64,000 nt of DNA from Halichondria panicea (GCF_963675165.1 NC_087377.1:8139122-8203121), one strand, 5' to 3'; positions 22,120-32,553 are shown, numbered from the stretch's first letter. The notes: generated by a model not told the origin, from the letters alone. Program-made: numbers and translations.

Positions 22120-23090
22120 CAGACACAAGGTCTGGAGATGGCTGAGGACAGTCTTCTCTGACAAAGCTTAGCACCAAGTTGGCAGAACTCGAGGCTAACC
22201 CACACGACACTAGCAAGATTGAAAAGCTAAAGACACTTAAACAAGAATTCAAAAATCACCGACTTTCTATTATCGATCGTATTGATGATAGAATGGTGGC
22301 ATCAGCCGTGCAGCTACACCTTCTACCACGCCAGACAGGTGGGCACGAAGCAGTGGAGTTCGTTTATAAACGAGCTGGATAATGAAGAAGACGATTTAGT
22401 ATACACCCTAGAAGAATACTGAGATCAAAACTAATGATCGACATTAATGTCGAGTTGACTAAATTACAGTACCTGAACAGAAAGGACTGTTTTTATAACT
22501 GTCATGAAACGCTATGCCGAGTGAAAGTTCTGTGACCAAGCTACCATAACGACATTTTACGATGGAAGACTACGCATCTGTACATGAACGAACGACTATC
22601 TTGCAAAGCGGCCTCACCAAGTCCAGTGACTACTACGATGAAGCAAAAAAGTGATCGCCTTCGTCAGATTCATCAGACGCATGTCCGTCGAAGTCCCTTC
22701 TCTCAGAGATGGTACTGGGAAGAAAATCAGCGCACTACATGATATGGTGACTCAAGCCCTCAAGTCGCTAGGACCTCTGAATTAGATGTTTAACATATTC
22801 AAGAACACTCTGACGTCCCGGACTACCTCGACTTTCTCAACCTAAGCGGCAAAAGCTTCGACTGAAAAGAAACGTGCATCAACTCTATGGCGACCAACCC
22901 CTGTGGACAAGAGAAACATCAACTGTACACCTGTTCCAAGTTTCGATCCCTGAAAAGATTCGATCCAAGAATCACTGCCTAACTCCTGGTCATTTTGCAA
23001 CCATTGCAAACAAACCACACCATTCATTGCTCCACACGGACTACTGACGCCACTTCGCTACATGTGTCGATCAGTTAATGATGTGTCAAA
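22120..23090 (+). pseudogene. BEL/Pao gag fragment
   Basis: The frame at 22179-22382 reads MAELEANPHDTSKIEKLKTL and continues with a basic helical segment. Further pieces up to about 23080 (VIAFVRFIRRMSVEVPSL; a Cys/His-rich end) fit a gag polyprotein. Its continuation, a protease and RT of BEL/Pao type, appears at 46240-46930 on the other side of the copia element. That supports one BEL/Pao element split by the copia insertion. Several frameshifts and stops. Confidence 0.45.
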
Positions 23091-23107
23091 TCATGGTAGT
23101 CAAAGTA

Positions 23108-23285
23108 TGTGTTTTAACTTAATTATTGGTTAATTTTTAGTTACCATAGTTTGTGATAGGAATGTTTATTAGTAATTATCTCTGTTGAGTTTCCTGGAGC
23201 AGAGCCTCCCTTAGTAGTGTTTTGTTTTGTACTATAGTTCTTTGTTGTGAAGAGGCCTATACCCTGCATGCATGTTCTGTTTTGT
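23108..23285 (+). repeat. 5' LTR of the copia element (3'-truncated)
   Basis: Matches 46019-46210 until tgttttgt, where it joins gag coding sequence abruptly. It differs from the 3' copy by substitutions and small indels (for example ctctgtgcac missing), so the insertion is not recent. Confidence 0.75.
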
Positions 23286-23704
23286 ACCACATCAAAACGA
23301 TGAGCGAACTGTTTGCAGCACTCGCAGTGCTTGGAGATCCTGTGAAAGAAGAAGACAGAGTCGTGCATCTGCTCGCTAGCCTACAAGACTCATTCGATAT
23401 GTTGGTGACGGCACTGGAGGCACAGTCAGAGAGCGTGCCTAAATGGGAACTAGTAACCGAGAGACTACTGCACGAAGAATCAAAGTTCCAAGAAAAGGCT
23501 CCAAAACGTACGGATAGCGACGGACGGAAGGCACTCACAGCAAGTAACCTCAAGAGGCCCAAAAGCTTCAAATGTCATTTTTGCGACAAGCCTGGCCACT
23601 TCAAGAAGGACTGCATGAAGTTTCTAGCGACTCAGAGTCAAAAGAAACAAGCAGCCAGCCTAGCTGAGACGTACTCAGATGAAGAAGCTCTGGTGACTAC
23701 CTAA
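23286..23704 (+). pseudogene. copia gag, C-terminal half
   Basis: Open frame containing MSELFAALAVLGDPVKEED and HLLASLQDSFDMLVTALEA, the UBN2-type helical part of copia Gag, then the zinc knuckle CHFCDKPGHFKKDC (C-x2-C-x4-H-x4-C). It packages RNA in the intact family. The N-terminal half is lost in the LTR-gag junction and a stop separates it from protease. Confidence 0.75.
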
Positions 23705-23719
23705 TGCTTCAACAACGAA

Positions 23720-23984
23720 AGGCGCCTGGATTGTTGACTCAGGAGCAACAAGTCATGAATTCTCGTTTACGGAGCTGAAGCTACTGCAAACTCCACAAGT
23801 AGTGACACTAGGCTCTCTTGAAGGAACTGCTGAAGGCATAGTGATACTGGAGACGGATGGACACACAAAGAAGTGCAAGTTGAACAATGTTCTTTTGGTA
23901 CCCAAACTCTCATACAGCGTATCCAAAGTCTCCAGTAAAGGAAAGACAACAAGATTCGACAAGAAGGGGGCTGTGAAATTCTGA
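23720..23984 (+). pseudogene. copia aspartic protease fragment
   Basis: Begins AWIVDSGATSHEF with the catalytic D-S-G motif and continues VVTLGSLEGTAEG and CKLNNVLLVPKLSYSVSKVS, the usual copia protease ending. A stop follows at about 23984, before integrase. Confidence 0.7.
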
Positions 23985-24079
23985 ACGAGAAGAAGTTGCT
24001 TTCGCCACACGCGTTGGCAATCTCTACCACCTGGAACACTGTGTTCATAAATGTGGCTGGAAAAGACAGCACAGAGAAG

Positions 24080-24700
24080 CTGTGGCACAGAGTGAACAGA
24101 ACTTGAAACTTGTTGAACAGTTTAACTATGATGCAATCGGTTTTTGCGAGACCTGTGTTAGTGGAAAGCATCATTGTAGCCCATTTGCCAGCAGTACCTC
24201 TCAGAGCCCTGGAACTTGTGCACTCGGACGTGTGTGGGAAAATACAAGAAAAGTCCCTAGGAGGAGCTGAATATTTTCTCACCTTCACTGATGAAAAAAC
24301 AAGATACACGTGGGTGTATATCCTGAAAACTAAGGATCAGGTGTTTAATCACTTTCGCAATTGGAAGCAAACGAACGCTAAAAAACTCTAAGAACTACAC
24401 TTCAAACGAATTTGAAAAATTCTTGAGGAATCCGACACGAAAGAACAATCCCAGAAGGCTCAATAGGACATTGGTTGAGTCAGCAGCAGCTTTTAGATGC
24501 AAATCTCTCCAAACGTTACTGGGCCGAGGCAGTATCAACCGCCTGAAGAATCGTTGCCCTACAAAGGGAGAAAAGCCGAAGGTATGCAACCTTCGAGTGA
24601 TTGGGTGTGATGCATACGCCCATATTCCCAAAGATGAACGGGGTAAGTTTGACATTTCTTGTCGGGTATGGTGAAGAAACCAAAGGGTAGAGACTCTATA
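24080..24700 (+). pseudogene. copia integrase fragments
   Basis: Frames include FCETCVSGKHHCSPF (remnant of the zinc-binding domain), then LVHSDVCGK with the first catalytic Asp, YFLTFTDEKTRYTWVYILKTK, and, after a deletion, VCNLRVIGCDAYAHIPKDER of the C-terminal region. The middle of the catalytic core is missing, so the enzyme is dead. Confidence 0.7.
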
Positions 24701-24769
24701 ATGTAAAAACCTTCTACAGTCGAGACGTAAAAGATGGTGAAGAAACCGAAGCTAACGATTTCAAACTGA

Positions 24770-25023
24770 TTGTCAATCTATCAAGTGAATCCGAATCTGA
24801 ATCTGAAACGGAAGATGAACAATCCAACACCGAAAACGCCACCTAGAAGATCTAGCAGAGAGAGAAAGCAGCCTGTTTACTATGGAAGCTACCTCACAAC
24901 TAATGCTAGCCGAGACAAGGCTAAATGGAAGGTAGCCATGGAGACAGAAATGAAGTCTCTGGAAGAAAACGATGTATGGAACCTCGTCAAGCTGTGAAAG
25001 CTAGTTGGCAGCAAATGGGTGTT
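24770..25023 (+). pseudogene. copia RT, 5' segment
   Basis: Contains PPRRSSRERKQPVYYG (linker) and KWKVAMETEMKSLEENDVWNL, the start of copia RT. It ends with the five bases gtgtt at 25019-25023, duplicated at 34558-34562 where RT resumes. These are the target-site duplication of the gypsy insertion. Confidence 0.8.
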
Positions 25024-25273
25024 TGTGAGGGATCGGGGATTTAGAGTACTTGAGATAACAGTTTTCACAGTCAGTTCGAAGGCACTAAACAAATACAAAA
25101 CTCAAACACTTAAATACTAAGACCTGTTTCTAGAATGTTCTACTCACAAAACACATGATCTAAAATGTTCTAGAATGTTCTACTAACAAAACACATGCTG
25201 TTCTAGAATGTTCACTATAGTACTTGTGGTTTACCACATGATTAGCAATGTCCTGTGAGGCCTTGTCCTCACA
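25024..25273 (-). repeat. 3' LTR of the Gmr1-like element
   Basis: 250 bp, TGTGAGG...CCTCACA ends. Contains three copies of TTCTAGAATGTTC (25128-25140, 25168-25180, 25201-25213), each a perfect three-unit heat-shock element. The pol stop codon is formed by the first LTR bases. Confidence 0.97.
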
Positions 25274-28106
25274 CTCCTCCGTCCTTCTCCGGCGACAAAG
25301 TTGTCGCGTTTGGATCATGAGCACGTGACAGTCCGTCAGCATTTGCATTAGCCCTTCCCGCTCGATGGCGAACAGTGAATGAATATGACTGCAGTTCTAA
25401 ACTCCATCGTGTTAAACGAGCGTTTGTATCTTTGAGTCGGTTGAGCCACTCGAGGGAACGATGATCTGTTTGAACAGTAAATGGTTTCCCAAGTAGGTAC
25501 ACTTTGAATGCCTGTACTGCTAGCCGAATAGCCAGACACTCTTTCTCCACAGTGGAATAACGCTCCTCTCTAGGCAGTTTGCGGCTGTAGTAGGCAACAG
25601 GGTGCTCTGATCCCTCATCAGATAACTGGCTGAGTACGGCTCCAATAGCACGATCAGATGCATCAGTTTGTACAATAAACAGACGGTCAAAGTCAGGGTT
25701 CTTCAGTATAGGGGATGAACACAACAATCCCTTGAGAGTCTGAAATGCTTCTGAACATTCCGGTGTCCAAATTGTCTTATTGGGTGCATTTTTCCGAGTG
25801 AGATCAGTCAAGGGTGCTGCGATAGTGGTGAAATTAGGGATGAATTTTCTGTAGTAACCTGTGAGTCCGAGAAAAGCTCTAACTTGTTTCTTCGCCTTTG
25901 GTTCGGGAAAGTTCTTTACACTCTGTAGTTTAGATTCTTCTGGTGACACTCTTCCTCCTCCGACAACATGACCCAGATATACACATTTAGTCATTCCCAA
26001 CTGGCATTTTTTTGGTTTGATTGTCAACCCAGCTGAGCGGAGTTTCTCGAATATCATTCGGACATGTCTGAGGTGCTCCTCCCAAGTTGTGCTGTGGATG
26101 ATGAGATCATCAAGGTATGCTGCAGCAAATTCTGGTACATCCCATAATAGGCGATCCATCATTCGTTGGAAGGTGGCTGGGGCTCCATGCAGTCCAAAGG
26201 GCATCACTTTAAACTGAAACAGACCAAAAGGAGTTGTAAATGCTGTCAGGTGACGTGACTTAGTGTCTACAGGTACTTGCCAGTACCCTCTTGATAAGTC
26301 CAGTGTGGTGATGTACCTTGCTCCTCCAAGTCTATCAATGAGGTCCTCGACACGAGGCATCGGGTAGGCATCTGATGGTGAAACGGCATTGAGACGACGA
26401 TAATCAACACACATGCGTAAAGAACCATCTTTCTTTTTCACCAGGACGATTGGTGCTGCCCAATTACTTGATGAGCGCTCGATAATACCTGTCTGTTCCA
26501 TATCTTTGAGCTCAGTAAGTACGGTTTCACGATATGCGTGTGGCAATCGATACGGCGGTAGGCGAATCGGTCTTGCGTCACCCACTTCAATGTGATGCTC
26601 TGCAACAGTAGTCCTTCCAGGTTTGCTGTTTAATACGTCGCTGAATGATTGCAGAGTATGATGTAGTTCTTGAAGCTGAGTTGGGGTAAGGCTGCTGTTT
26701 ATGACTGGTTGTTGTTTTGCTGTTGCATCTCTCCATAAAACGATTTCGTCGCTTGGGTCAACCTCGTCATTGAACATTGCAACATCAGTTGGAGTTTCCC
26801 ATTTCTTGAGCATGTTGACATGAAACACTCTCTTTTGCTTTCGTCGATCGTGCATATCAACTTCGTAGGTGACTTTGCCAACTGGTTTGATGATGGAGTA
26901 AGGACCTTGCCATTCAGCTAACAGTTTGCTGGTTGATGTAGGCAGTAGTACAAGGACTTCATCACCAGACTTAAATTCTCGGTTCCTGGCATGTCGGTCA
27001 TACCAGGTCTTCTGATCCTTCTGCGCTCTTTGGAGATTCTGCTGCACAAGTTCACTCAATTTTGCCAGTTTCTCTTGAATCGATAGGATGTATGAGACAA
27101 CACTTTCGTCAGTTTTAGGGCTCGCTTCCCATGTTTCTCGGAGAATGTCGAGTAGTTCTCGCACGGGCCTTCCATACAAGAGTTCAAATGGAGAGAATCC
27201 TGTAGAAGCTTGTGGAACTTCTCGGTACGCGAATAGTAGGTAGGGTACTAGCCGATCCCAGTCTTTGCCTTCTTCTTTAGCCGTTTTCCTTAACATAGCT
27301 TTGAGAGTTTGGTTGAATCTTTCGACAAGTCCATCTGTTTGAGGATGATACGGACTGGTACGAATTGGCTTGATATGTAGAAGCCGGTATACTTCAGCTA
27401 ACAGTTTGGATGTGAAGTTCGAACCCTGATCTGTCAGAATTTCTTCTGGTATGCCCACTCTCGAAAAGAACTTAACCAGCTCCTCGGCAATAGTCTCTGC
27501 ATCGATCGCTCGGAGGGGAATCGCTTCGGGGTATCTAGTAGCATAGTCACAGATGACAAGGATATACTTATTCCCGCTTCGACTTCGTGGTAGTGGTCCC
27601 ACTATATCCATGGCCATGCGTTGGAAGGGTGCTTCCATCACCGGTAGAGGTATAAGTGGGGCTCGATGCACACGTTTCTGAGAGGCCTTCTGGCATTCCG
27701 GGCACCTCTTGCAGTGGTCAGCAACATCCTTGTACACGTCTGGCCAGTAGAATCGCTGAAGGATACGCTGGGCTGTTTTCCATTTTCCCAGGTGGCCTGC
27801 AAGGGGTATATTGTGTGCAAGATTCAACACCTCTTGACGACATTGACTCGGTAAAACTAATTGTTCCAGTGTATCAGATTCTTCTTTGCTTCCAGGGGGG
27901 ATGTATTTGCGATACAATATTCCATCTCGTTCGAAAAATTTGTTCCCCGCCAAACCAGATTCACCACTTGCTATCTTTCGAACAGTCTCAAGGGTAGGGT
28001 CGGCACCCTGTAGTTTCTGTAAGTCAGCTGCAGTAATTTCGAGAGAATGAGTGTCTGCTTGACGAGCGTGTTCCAGCCTTTGCTGTCGTTTTTGACTTCT
28101 GGTTTT
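25269..28106 (-). CDS. pol: Gmr1-like pol: integrase, reverse transcriptase, RNase H
   Basis: Open from 28106, overlapping gag by 83 nt in the +1 frame, with no clear ATG, so probably made by frameshift. Order: integrase zinc domain (H, GH, C-x2-C in HCKRCPEC), integrase core with D (AMDIVGPL), D (LTDQGSNF) and E (LVERFNQT), and a GPY/F-type end (AEWQGPYSII). Then RT with LDLSRGYWQVPV, MPFGLHGAPATFQRMM and the YLDD active site. Last comes RNase H with QTDAS, a conserved E (VEKECLAI), QTDHRSLEW and the terminal HRAGRANANADGLSRA. Every catalytic residue is present. Integrase upstream of RT is unlike standard gypsy elements. The frame is uninterrupted to the LTR. Confidence 0.95.
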   Translation of the reverse strand, partial: KTRSQKRQQRLEHARQADTHSLEITAADLQKLQGADPTLETVRKIASGESGLAGNKFFERDGILYRKYIPPGSKEESDTLEQLVLPSQCRQEVLNLAHNIPLAGHLGKWKTAQRILQRFYWPDVYKDVADHCKRCPECQKASQKRVHRAPLIPLPVMEAPFQRMAMDIVGPLPRSRSGNKYILVICDYATRYPEAIPLRAIDAETIAEELVKFFSRVGIPEEILTDQGSNFTSKLLAEVYRLLHIKPIRTSPYHPQTDGLVERFNQTLKAMLRKTAKEEGKDWDRLVPYLLFAYREVPQASTGFSPFELLYGRPVRELLDILRETWEASPKTDESVVSYILSIQEKLAKLSELVQQNLQRAQKDQKTWYDRHARNREFKSGDEVLVLLPTSTSKLLAEWQGPYSIIKPVGKVTYEVDMHDRRKQKRVFHVNMLKKWETPTDVAMFNDEVDPSDEIVLWRDATAKQQPVINSSLTPTQLQELHHTLQSFSDVLNSKPGRTTVAEHHIEVGDARPIRLPPYRLPHAYRETVLTELKDMEQTGIIERSSSNWAAPIVLVKKKDGSLRMCVDYRRLNAVSPSDAYPMPRVEDLIDRLGGARYITTLDLSRGYWQVPVDTKSRHLTAFTTPFGLFQFKVMPFGLHGAPATFQRMMDRLLWDVPEFAAAYLDDLIIHSTTWEEHLRHVRMIFEKLRSAGLTIKPKKCQLGMTKCVYLGHVVGGGRVSPEESKLQSVKNFPEPKAKKQVRAFLGLTGYYRKFIPNFTTIAAPLTDLTRKNAPNKTIWTPECSEAFQTLKGLLCSSPILKNPDFDRLFIVQTDASDRAIGAVLSQLSDEGSEHPVAYYSRKLPREERYSTVEKECLAIRLAVQAFKVYLLGKPFTVQTDHRSLEWLNRLKDTNARLTRWSLELQSYSFTVRHRAGRANANADGLSRAHDPNATTLSPEKDGGV
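25274..25298 (-). promoter_or_regulatory. polypurine tract
   Basis: Directly before the 3' LTR the minus strand reads GGAGAAGGACGGAGGAG, the expected plus-strand primer. It also encodes the last pol residues. Confidence 0.75.
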
Positions 28107-29335
28107 TTATTTCTTTGGCCCTTCCTGGGATAAAGAGGGATTCGTCAAGGCTATCAAAGGGTTCGCACTGGGGCTCTGTCTGCACCATTTGCTCCTCAAG
28201 GGGTTTAGCTACTGCCCCTGATTCCTTTTCTTTTTCTTGGAGTTTTTGTTCAGTCTCTTGCTGTCGCTTCTCCTGGGCCCGAGTAGTGACGAGGAAGGCG
28301 TCCTCTTCATTTTGGTCTGTAGTGCCATTAATGAGAGATAATAGTCCGGGGATATCTCGGCCAAGTAAGACTGGTACCGGGAGAGTGTTGGAGATTCCAG
28401 CTCGCACCAGAAATTCTTTTGACCCTGTGGATACTTTGATATCTGCAAGGGGGTAAGTGACAGCATCACCATGAGCACATCTAATTGTAACTTCACCCTC
28501 CATCCTAATAGAGGGTGGCAGGAGGTCGGACCGGACCAGCGTCCTGGTAGCTCCAGTGTCCAAAATCAAATTTGAAACGGGCTTTCCTTCCACGAGACCT
28601 CGTCGGATGATCCTTTCGTTGGGGTTGAAGGACGTCAAAGTAGCGTTTCGTTCATCACAAAACAGATTTGGGTTGCTAGGGCACTTGTTAGCGAAGTGTC
28701 CCTTCTTTTGGCAGTTGAAACAGGTTGGTTCTCGTCTTGGTACAAAGGTATTCTCCTGTCTTGGCTTGGGGCAGTCTCGGGCCCAGTGACCTAGTAGTCC
28801 ACATCTAGGGCAATTTCCTGGGGGTGTCTTTTCGCTCTTAGTAAATTTACGCTCCATGGTGCGGTGAGCCTGGATGTAGTCCTCAGCAAACTGAGCTGCT
28901 TCCCCACTGGTCTCTGGCTTTCGTTCACTTACATGGAGGCGTACATCCTCGGGAAGACCTTCTAAAAATTGTTCTCTGACCATGAGGTCGATCACTTGGG
29001 CGATGTCAGTACAGTCTCTTGTCCATCTGGTTGCTAAGTCTGTGAGTCGGGTGACCAACTCTTTAGGCGATTCTCCAGTGTTCATCTTCTGTGATCTGAA
29101 TTGTTGCCGGTATGTTTCCTCATTGATATCGTATCTCCGCAGTATCGCGTTCTTCAACTGGTCATAGTCATTGGCTGTATCAGCCGCCATAGCTACATAA
29201 GCCTGCTGTGCCTTGCCAGTTAATTGAGGTGCAAGTAGGCATGTCCATCTTGACTTGTCCACTTCGTATGCTCCCATGCTACGTTCGAAGGTGATGAGAA
29301 AAGCCTCGATATCATCTGCATCTAAGAGACGACTC
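28024..29335 (-). CDS. gag: Gmr1-like gag (capsid, zinc knuckles) and protease
   Basis: Continuation of gag after the nested insertion. First the capsid-like part (APQLTGKAQQAYVAM; LRRYDINEETYRQQFRS), then a SCAN-like helical segment (REQFLEGLPEDVRLHVSERK, PETSGEAAQFAEDYI). Two CCHC zinc knuckles follow (CPRCGLLGHWARDC and CFNCQKKGHFANKC), then a retropepsin with LILDTGATRTLVRSDLLP (D-T-G active site) and PVPVLLGRDIPG. A charged linker leads to the stop. The whole gag-protease would be about 599 residues without the insert. Published work traces vertebrate SCAN domains to Gmr1-like Gag, which fits the SCAN-like segment. Confidence 0.9.
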
Positions 29336-29454
29336 TGTCACGATATTTAGCATTACATCATCTTTTGTACTCAGTGACCTCGCCTCGTGTTGATATACAT
29401 TGGCTAAAGTGAAACTGACTAGCTAGTTGCAGTAAACTATATATGCTCGTTACA
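29336..29454 (+). repeat. 5' LTR, nested gypsy
   Basis: 119 bp, TGTCACGATAT...GTTACA, identical to 33640-33758. Unusually short for an LTR; no TATAAA-type box is obvious apart from tatatat near its end. Confidence 0.97.
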
Positions 29455-29473
29455 TGGTGGCAGCGGCGGGATC
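29455..29473 (+). promoter_or_regulatory. primer-binding site, tRNA-Leu type
   Basis: TGGTGGCAGCGGCGGGATC abuts the LTR and differs at one position from the site of the Gmr1-like element in which it is nested. Confidence 0.75.
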
Positions 29474-29485
29474 AACTACAAAGAA

Positions 29486-30694
29486 ATGGCAACAGGTGGT
29501 TATATATTACCACCTCCACAAACTCTGGAAATACATGACACCCAAGCAGCAGAAAAATGGAAAAAATTCAAACGAGCATGGACTAACTATGCACTAGCAA
29601 CGGAGCTAAACACCAAATCAGAGGCAGTTCAGGTGGCAACTCTACTCACTGTAATTGGAGAAGAAGCTCGCGAAGTATTCTCCACGTTCACAGACTGGGT
29701 AGATGATGACGAGGCCAAGATACTACCAGTGCTGGCCAAATTTGAACAGTATTGTCAGCCCCGGAAAAACACTCCTTTTGAGAGGTATAGATTCAACCGT
29801 CGGTCCCAAGAACAAGGTGAATCATATGATCAGTACAGAACAGCCCTGAGAAAGCTAGGAGAAAGCTGTGAGTTCCAGACTATCACTCCAGACGAGATAC
29901 TAAGAGACAGATTGGTCTTCGGGATCCGAGATCCAAAAGTACGAGAGCGATTATTGCGAGAGTCTAACCTAACGTTGGGGAAAACCGATGAAATATGCCG
30001 TGCCGCAGAGAGCATGATGATGCAGATGAAAGAAGTGGACGGAAACTCAGGAGCCACTATATGTGCAGTCAAGTCAGAAGTCGAACGAACGAACCAAGAG
30101 GGCCGCAGTGGCCGAGAATGTTGGAATTGCGGTAGAAAACATGAATTCAACAAGAAAGAACTATGTCCAGCCTATGGTAAAACGTGCAATAAGTGCCGTA
30201 AACCAAACCACTTTGCAGTGAAATGCAGAAGTAGGCAAACTCTGAAGGAAGTCAAAACATTAGACGAGCAAGAGGAAATCTTGCAAACAGGAGTGCCAGG
30301 AACAGGCATAGATGACTCTCAGTTGGTCACACTCAAACTAGAGAGCGGAAACTGCTTACGCTTCCAGGTGGATACGGGAGCGCAGTGCAATGTAGTCCCG
30401 TTAGACTTATACAAGAAAGCAACAAAAGACCACAACCTAAGAAATGTCAAATCCACCAGTCAGAAGATCATTGCGTATGGAGGTACTCAAATTCCCGTGT
30501 ACGGTATTGCTACCATCGAAGTCTCACGTGGAAGTTCCAAGTACAAGCTAGCCTGCAAACTAGTCAATAAGACGAATTACCCGACCATTACTAGGAAGGA
30601 AAGCTTGTGTGGGCATGAAAATTGTCGCATAATTATTTGGACAACGATGGCCTCAACAAACCAGTTACAGGAGATGCCACGGTGTTCTCAGTAA
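29486..30694 (+). CDS. gag: nested gypsy gag-protease
   Basis: A 402-codon ORF starting 31 bp after the LTR. N-terminal capsid-like part (EKWKKFKRAWTNYALATEL; TPFERYRFNRRSQEQGESYD), then a compound zinc knuckle (CWNCGRKHEF...CNKCRKPNHFAVKC). Then retropepsin with FQVDTGAQCNVVPLDLY (D-T-G). The end of the frame (from about 30590) has left the expected protease/RT linker reading frame, and the true continuation is the pol frame after small indels. Processed in the family into capsid, nucleocapsid and protease. Confidence 0.9.
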   Translation: MATGGYILPPPQTLEIHDTQAAEKWKKFKRAWTNYALATELNTKSEAVQVATLLTVIGEEAREVFSTFTDWVDDDEAKILPVLAKFEQYCQPRKNTPFERYRFNRRSQEQGESYDQYRTALRKLGESCEFQTITPDEILRDRLVFGIRDPKVRERLLRESNLTLGKTDEICRAAESMMMQMKEVDGNSGATICAVKSEVERTNQEGRSGRECWNCGRKHEFNKKELCPAYGKTCNKCRKPNHFAVKCRSRQTLKEVKTLDEQEEILQTGVPGTGIDDSQLVTLKLESGNCLRFQVDTGAQCNVVPLDLYKKATKDHNLRNVKSTSQKIIAYGGTQIPVYGIATIEVSRGSSKYKLACKLVNKTNYPTITRKESLCGHENCRIIIWTTMASTNQLQEMPRCSQ

Positions 30695-32553
30695 ACGAGA
30701 AAGGCAGCCCTTTGGACCAAGACACTATCCTAAAAAAACACCCCAAAAGTTTTGGTGAAGGAGTGGGGTTAGTAGCAGGAGAGTACCACATCCGGCTCGA
30801 TAAAACGATGGACCCTGTGCAACACCCTTCCAGAAGAGTTCCAGTTGCATTGAGAGGTCGCTTACAAGAGACACTCGACGTCCTAGTCCAGCAAGACATA
30901 ATAGCCCCTGTGACAGAGCCCACTCCCTGGATCAGCTCGTTGGTGGTTCGGACCATGAAAGATGGAAAGCTACGTTTGTGTTTGGATCCAAAGGAACTAA
31001 ACAATGCTATTCAGCGGGAGCACTACCCGTTACCCACCATTGAAGAGATTGCAACTCGTCTCCATGGGGCAAAGTTCTTCACGGTTTTGGATGCAAGAAA
31101 CGGGTTTTGGCATGTGGCATTGGACATGCCATCGTCTCTACTCACCACGTTCAACACTCCATTTGGGAGATATCGGTGGAAACGAATGCCATTTGGGATT
31201 TGTTCGGCCCCAGAAGTTTTCCAGCGGAAAATGCACGAGATAATTGAGGGGCTGGAGGGAGTGGAAGTTGTGGCTGATGATTTCGTCGTAGTGGGTTACG
31301 GGGACACGACTGAAGCCGCCATCCTAGATCATGACAAACATCTAGAAGCTTTTTTGAATCGATGCGAAGAGCGAAACTTGAAACTGAACGACAAAAAGAT
31401 CAAGTTGAGGCTAACAGAAGTACCTTTTATTGGTCATGTGGCCACGGCTGACGGGTTGTGTGTGGATCCCCACAAAGTGAAGGCCATCCAAGAAATGCCT
31501 CCTCCTTCTGACGTTGCCGGAGTGCAGCGTCTATTAGGACTTGCACAGTATTTGGGCAAGTTCCTGCCTCACTTGTCAGACATCACAAAACAATTGAGAG
31601 ATTTGACCAGGAAAGACAGCGAATGGACGTGGGATCAGGCACAACGAAATGCTTTAGAGTCATTGAAGAAAGCCGTATCCAGTGCACCAGTCTTGCGGTA
31701 CTACAATCTGGAAGATGAAGTGACACTACAATGTGATGCCTCACAATCTGGCCTTGGAGCTGCCCTACTTCAAGATGGTCAGCCGGTAGCATATGCATCA
31801 AGAGCACTTACCGAAACAGAGACCAGGTATGCTCAAATAGAAAAAGGATTGCTAGCAATTGTATTTGCTTGCGATCATTTCGAGGCGTACATCTACGGTC
31901 GAGAACAAGTTAATATCGAAACAGACCATCAGCCATTGGTATCGATCATTACCAAGCCGTTAAACAAAGCACCAGATAGGCTTCAACGAATGTTACTTCG
32001 GTTACAAAAATATAGCCTCCGGTTGAAGTATAAGAAAGGCCCGGAGATGTATTTGGCGGACACACTGAGCAGAGCATACCTACCAGAAGTCAATGTGTGC
32101 GAGTTCATCCAGAAACTAGAGGAAGTGGATCACACATCCACATTGGCCATTCCTGCTGACAGAATAGAACGTTTGAAGCAAGCATCGTCGGAGGATCCCG
32201 TTTTGGACGTGTTGCGACTCACCATTTTAAAAGGTTGGCCCGAAACGAAATCGGAGGTACCAGAGAGCATACATGCATATTATGACATTCGTGACAAATT
32301 GACAGTGCAAGACTCGTTGATCTTCAAAGGACAACGATTAGTGATCCCAGTGGCGTTACGGAAGGAGATGATTGAATTGGTCCACACTACTCATATTGGA
32401 GTGGAGGGATGCCTCAGACGGGCAAGAGAAACAATGTATTGGCCACGAATGTCGACGGAGCTCAAAGAATACATATCGAAGTGTGATGTGTGTGCAAGTC
32501 ACCGAGTCATGCAAGGCAAAGAACCTCTCCAGCAGCACAGATTTGCAGCCTGA
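30619..32553 (+). CDS. pol: nested gypsy pol: RT, RNase H, integrase zinc domain
   Basis: Open from 30619 after a TGA. RT: LDARNGFWHVALDMPSS, MPFGICSAPEVFQRKM and an ADD active site in VEVVADDFVVVG, as in many gypsy elements of this type. RNase H: LQCDASQSGLGAALLQ, a conserved E (QIEKGLLAI), ETDHQPLVSI, and ADTLSRA at the end. The integrase zinc domain (HTTHIGVEGC, then CDVCASH) precedes an in-frame TGA that cuts off the catalytic core. It overlaps gag by 76 nt. Confidence 0.9.
   Translation, partial: KLSHNYLDNDGLNKPVTGDATVFSVNEKGSPLDQDTILKKHPKSFGEGVGLVAGEYHIRLDKTMDPVQHPSRRVPVALRGRLQETLDVLVQQDIIAPVTEPTPWISSLVVRTMKDGKLRLCLDPKELNNAIQREHYPLPTIEEIATRLHGAKFFTVLDARNGFWHVALDMPSSLLTTFNTPFGRYRWKRMPFGICSAPEVFQRKMHEIIEGLEGVEVVADDFVVVGYGDTTEAAILDHDKHLEAFLNRCEERNLKLNDKKIKLRLTEVPFIGHVATADGLCVDPHKVKAIQEMPPPSDVAGVQRLLGLAQYLGKFLPHLSDITKQLRDLTRKDSEWTWDQAQRNALESLKKAVSSAPVLRYYNLEDEVTLQCDASQSGLGAALLQDGQPVAYASRALTETETRYAQIEKGLLAIVFACDHFEAYIYGREQVNIETDHQPLVSIITKPLNKAPDRLQRMLLRLQKYSLRLKYKKGPEMYLADTLSRAYLPEVNVCEFIQKLEEVDHTSTLAIPADRIERLKQASSEDPVLDVLRLTILKGWPETKSEVPESIHAYYDIRDKLTVQDSLIFKGQRLVIPVALRKEMIELVHTTHIGVEGCLRRARETMYWPRMSTELKEYISKCDVCASHRVMQGKEPLQQHRFAA

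Noticed and set aside
28102-28108. Canonical A-AAA-AAC slippery heptamer at the end of gag in the Gmr1-like element
   Set aside because: A -1 slip there does not reach the pol frame, which lies at +1; kept only as a comment.
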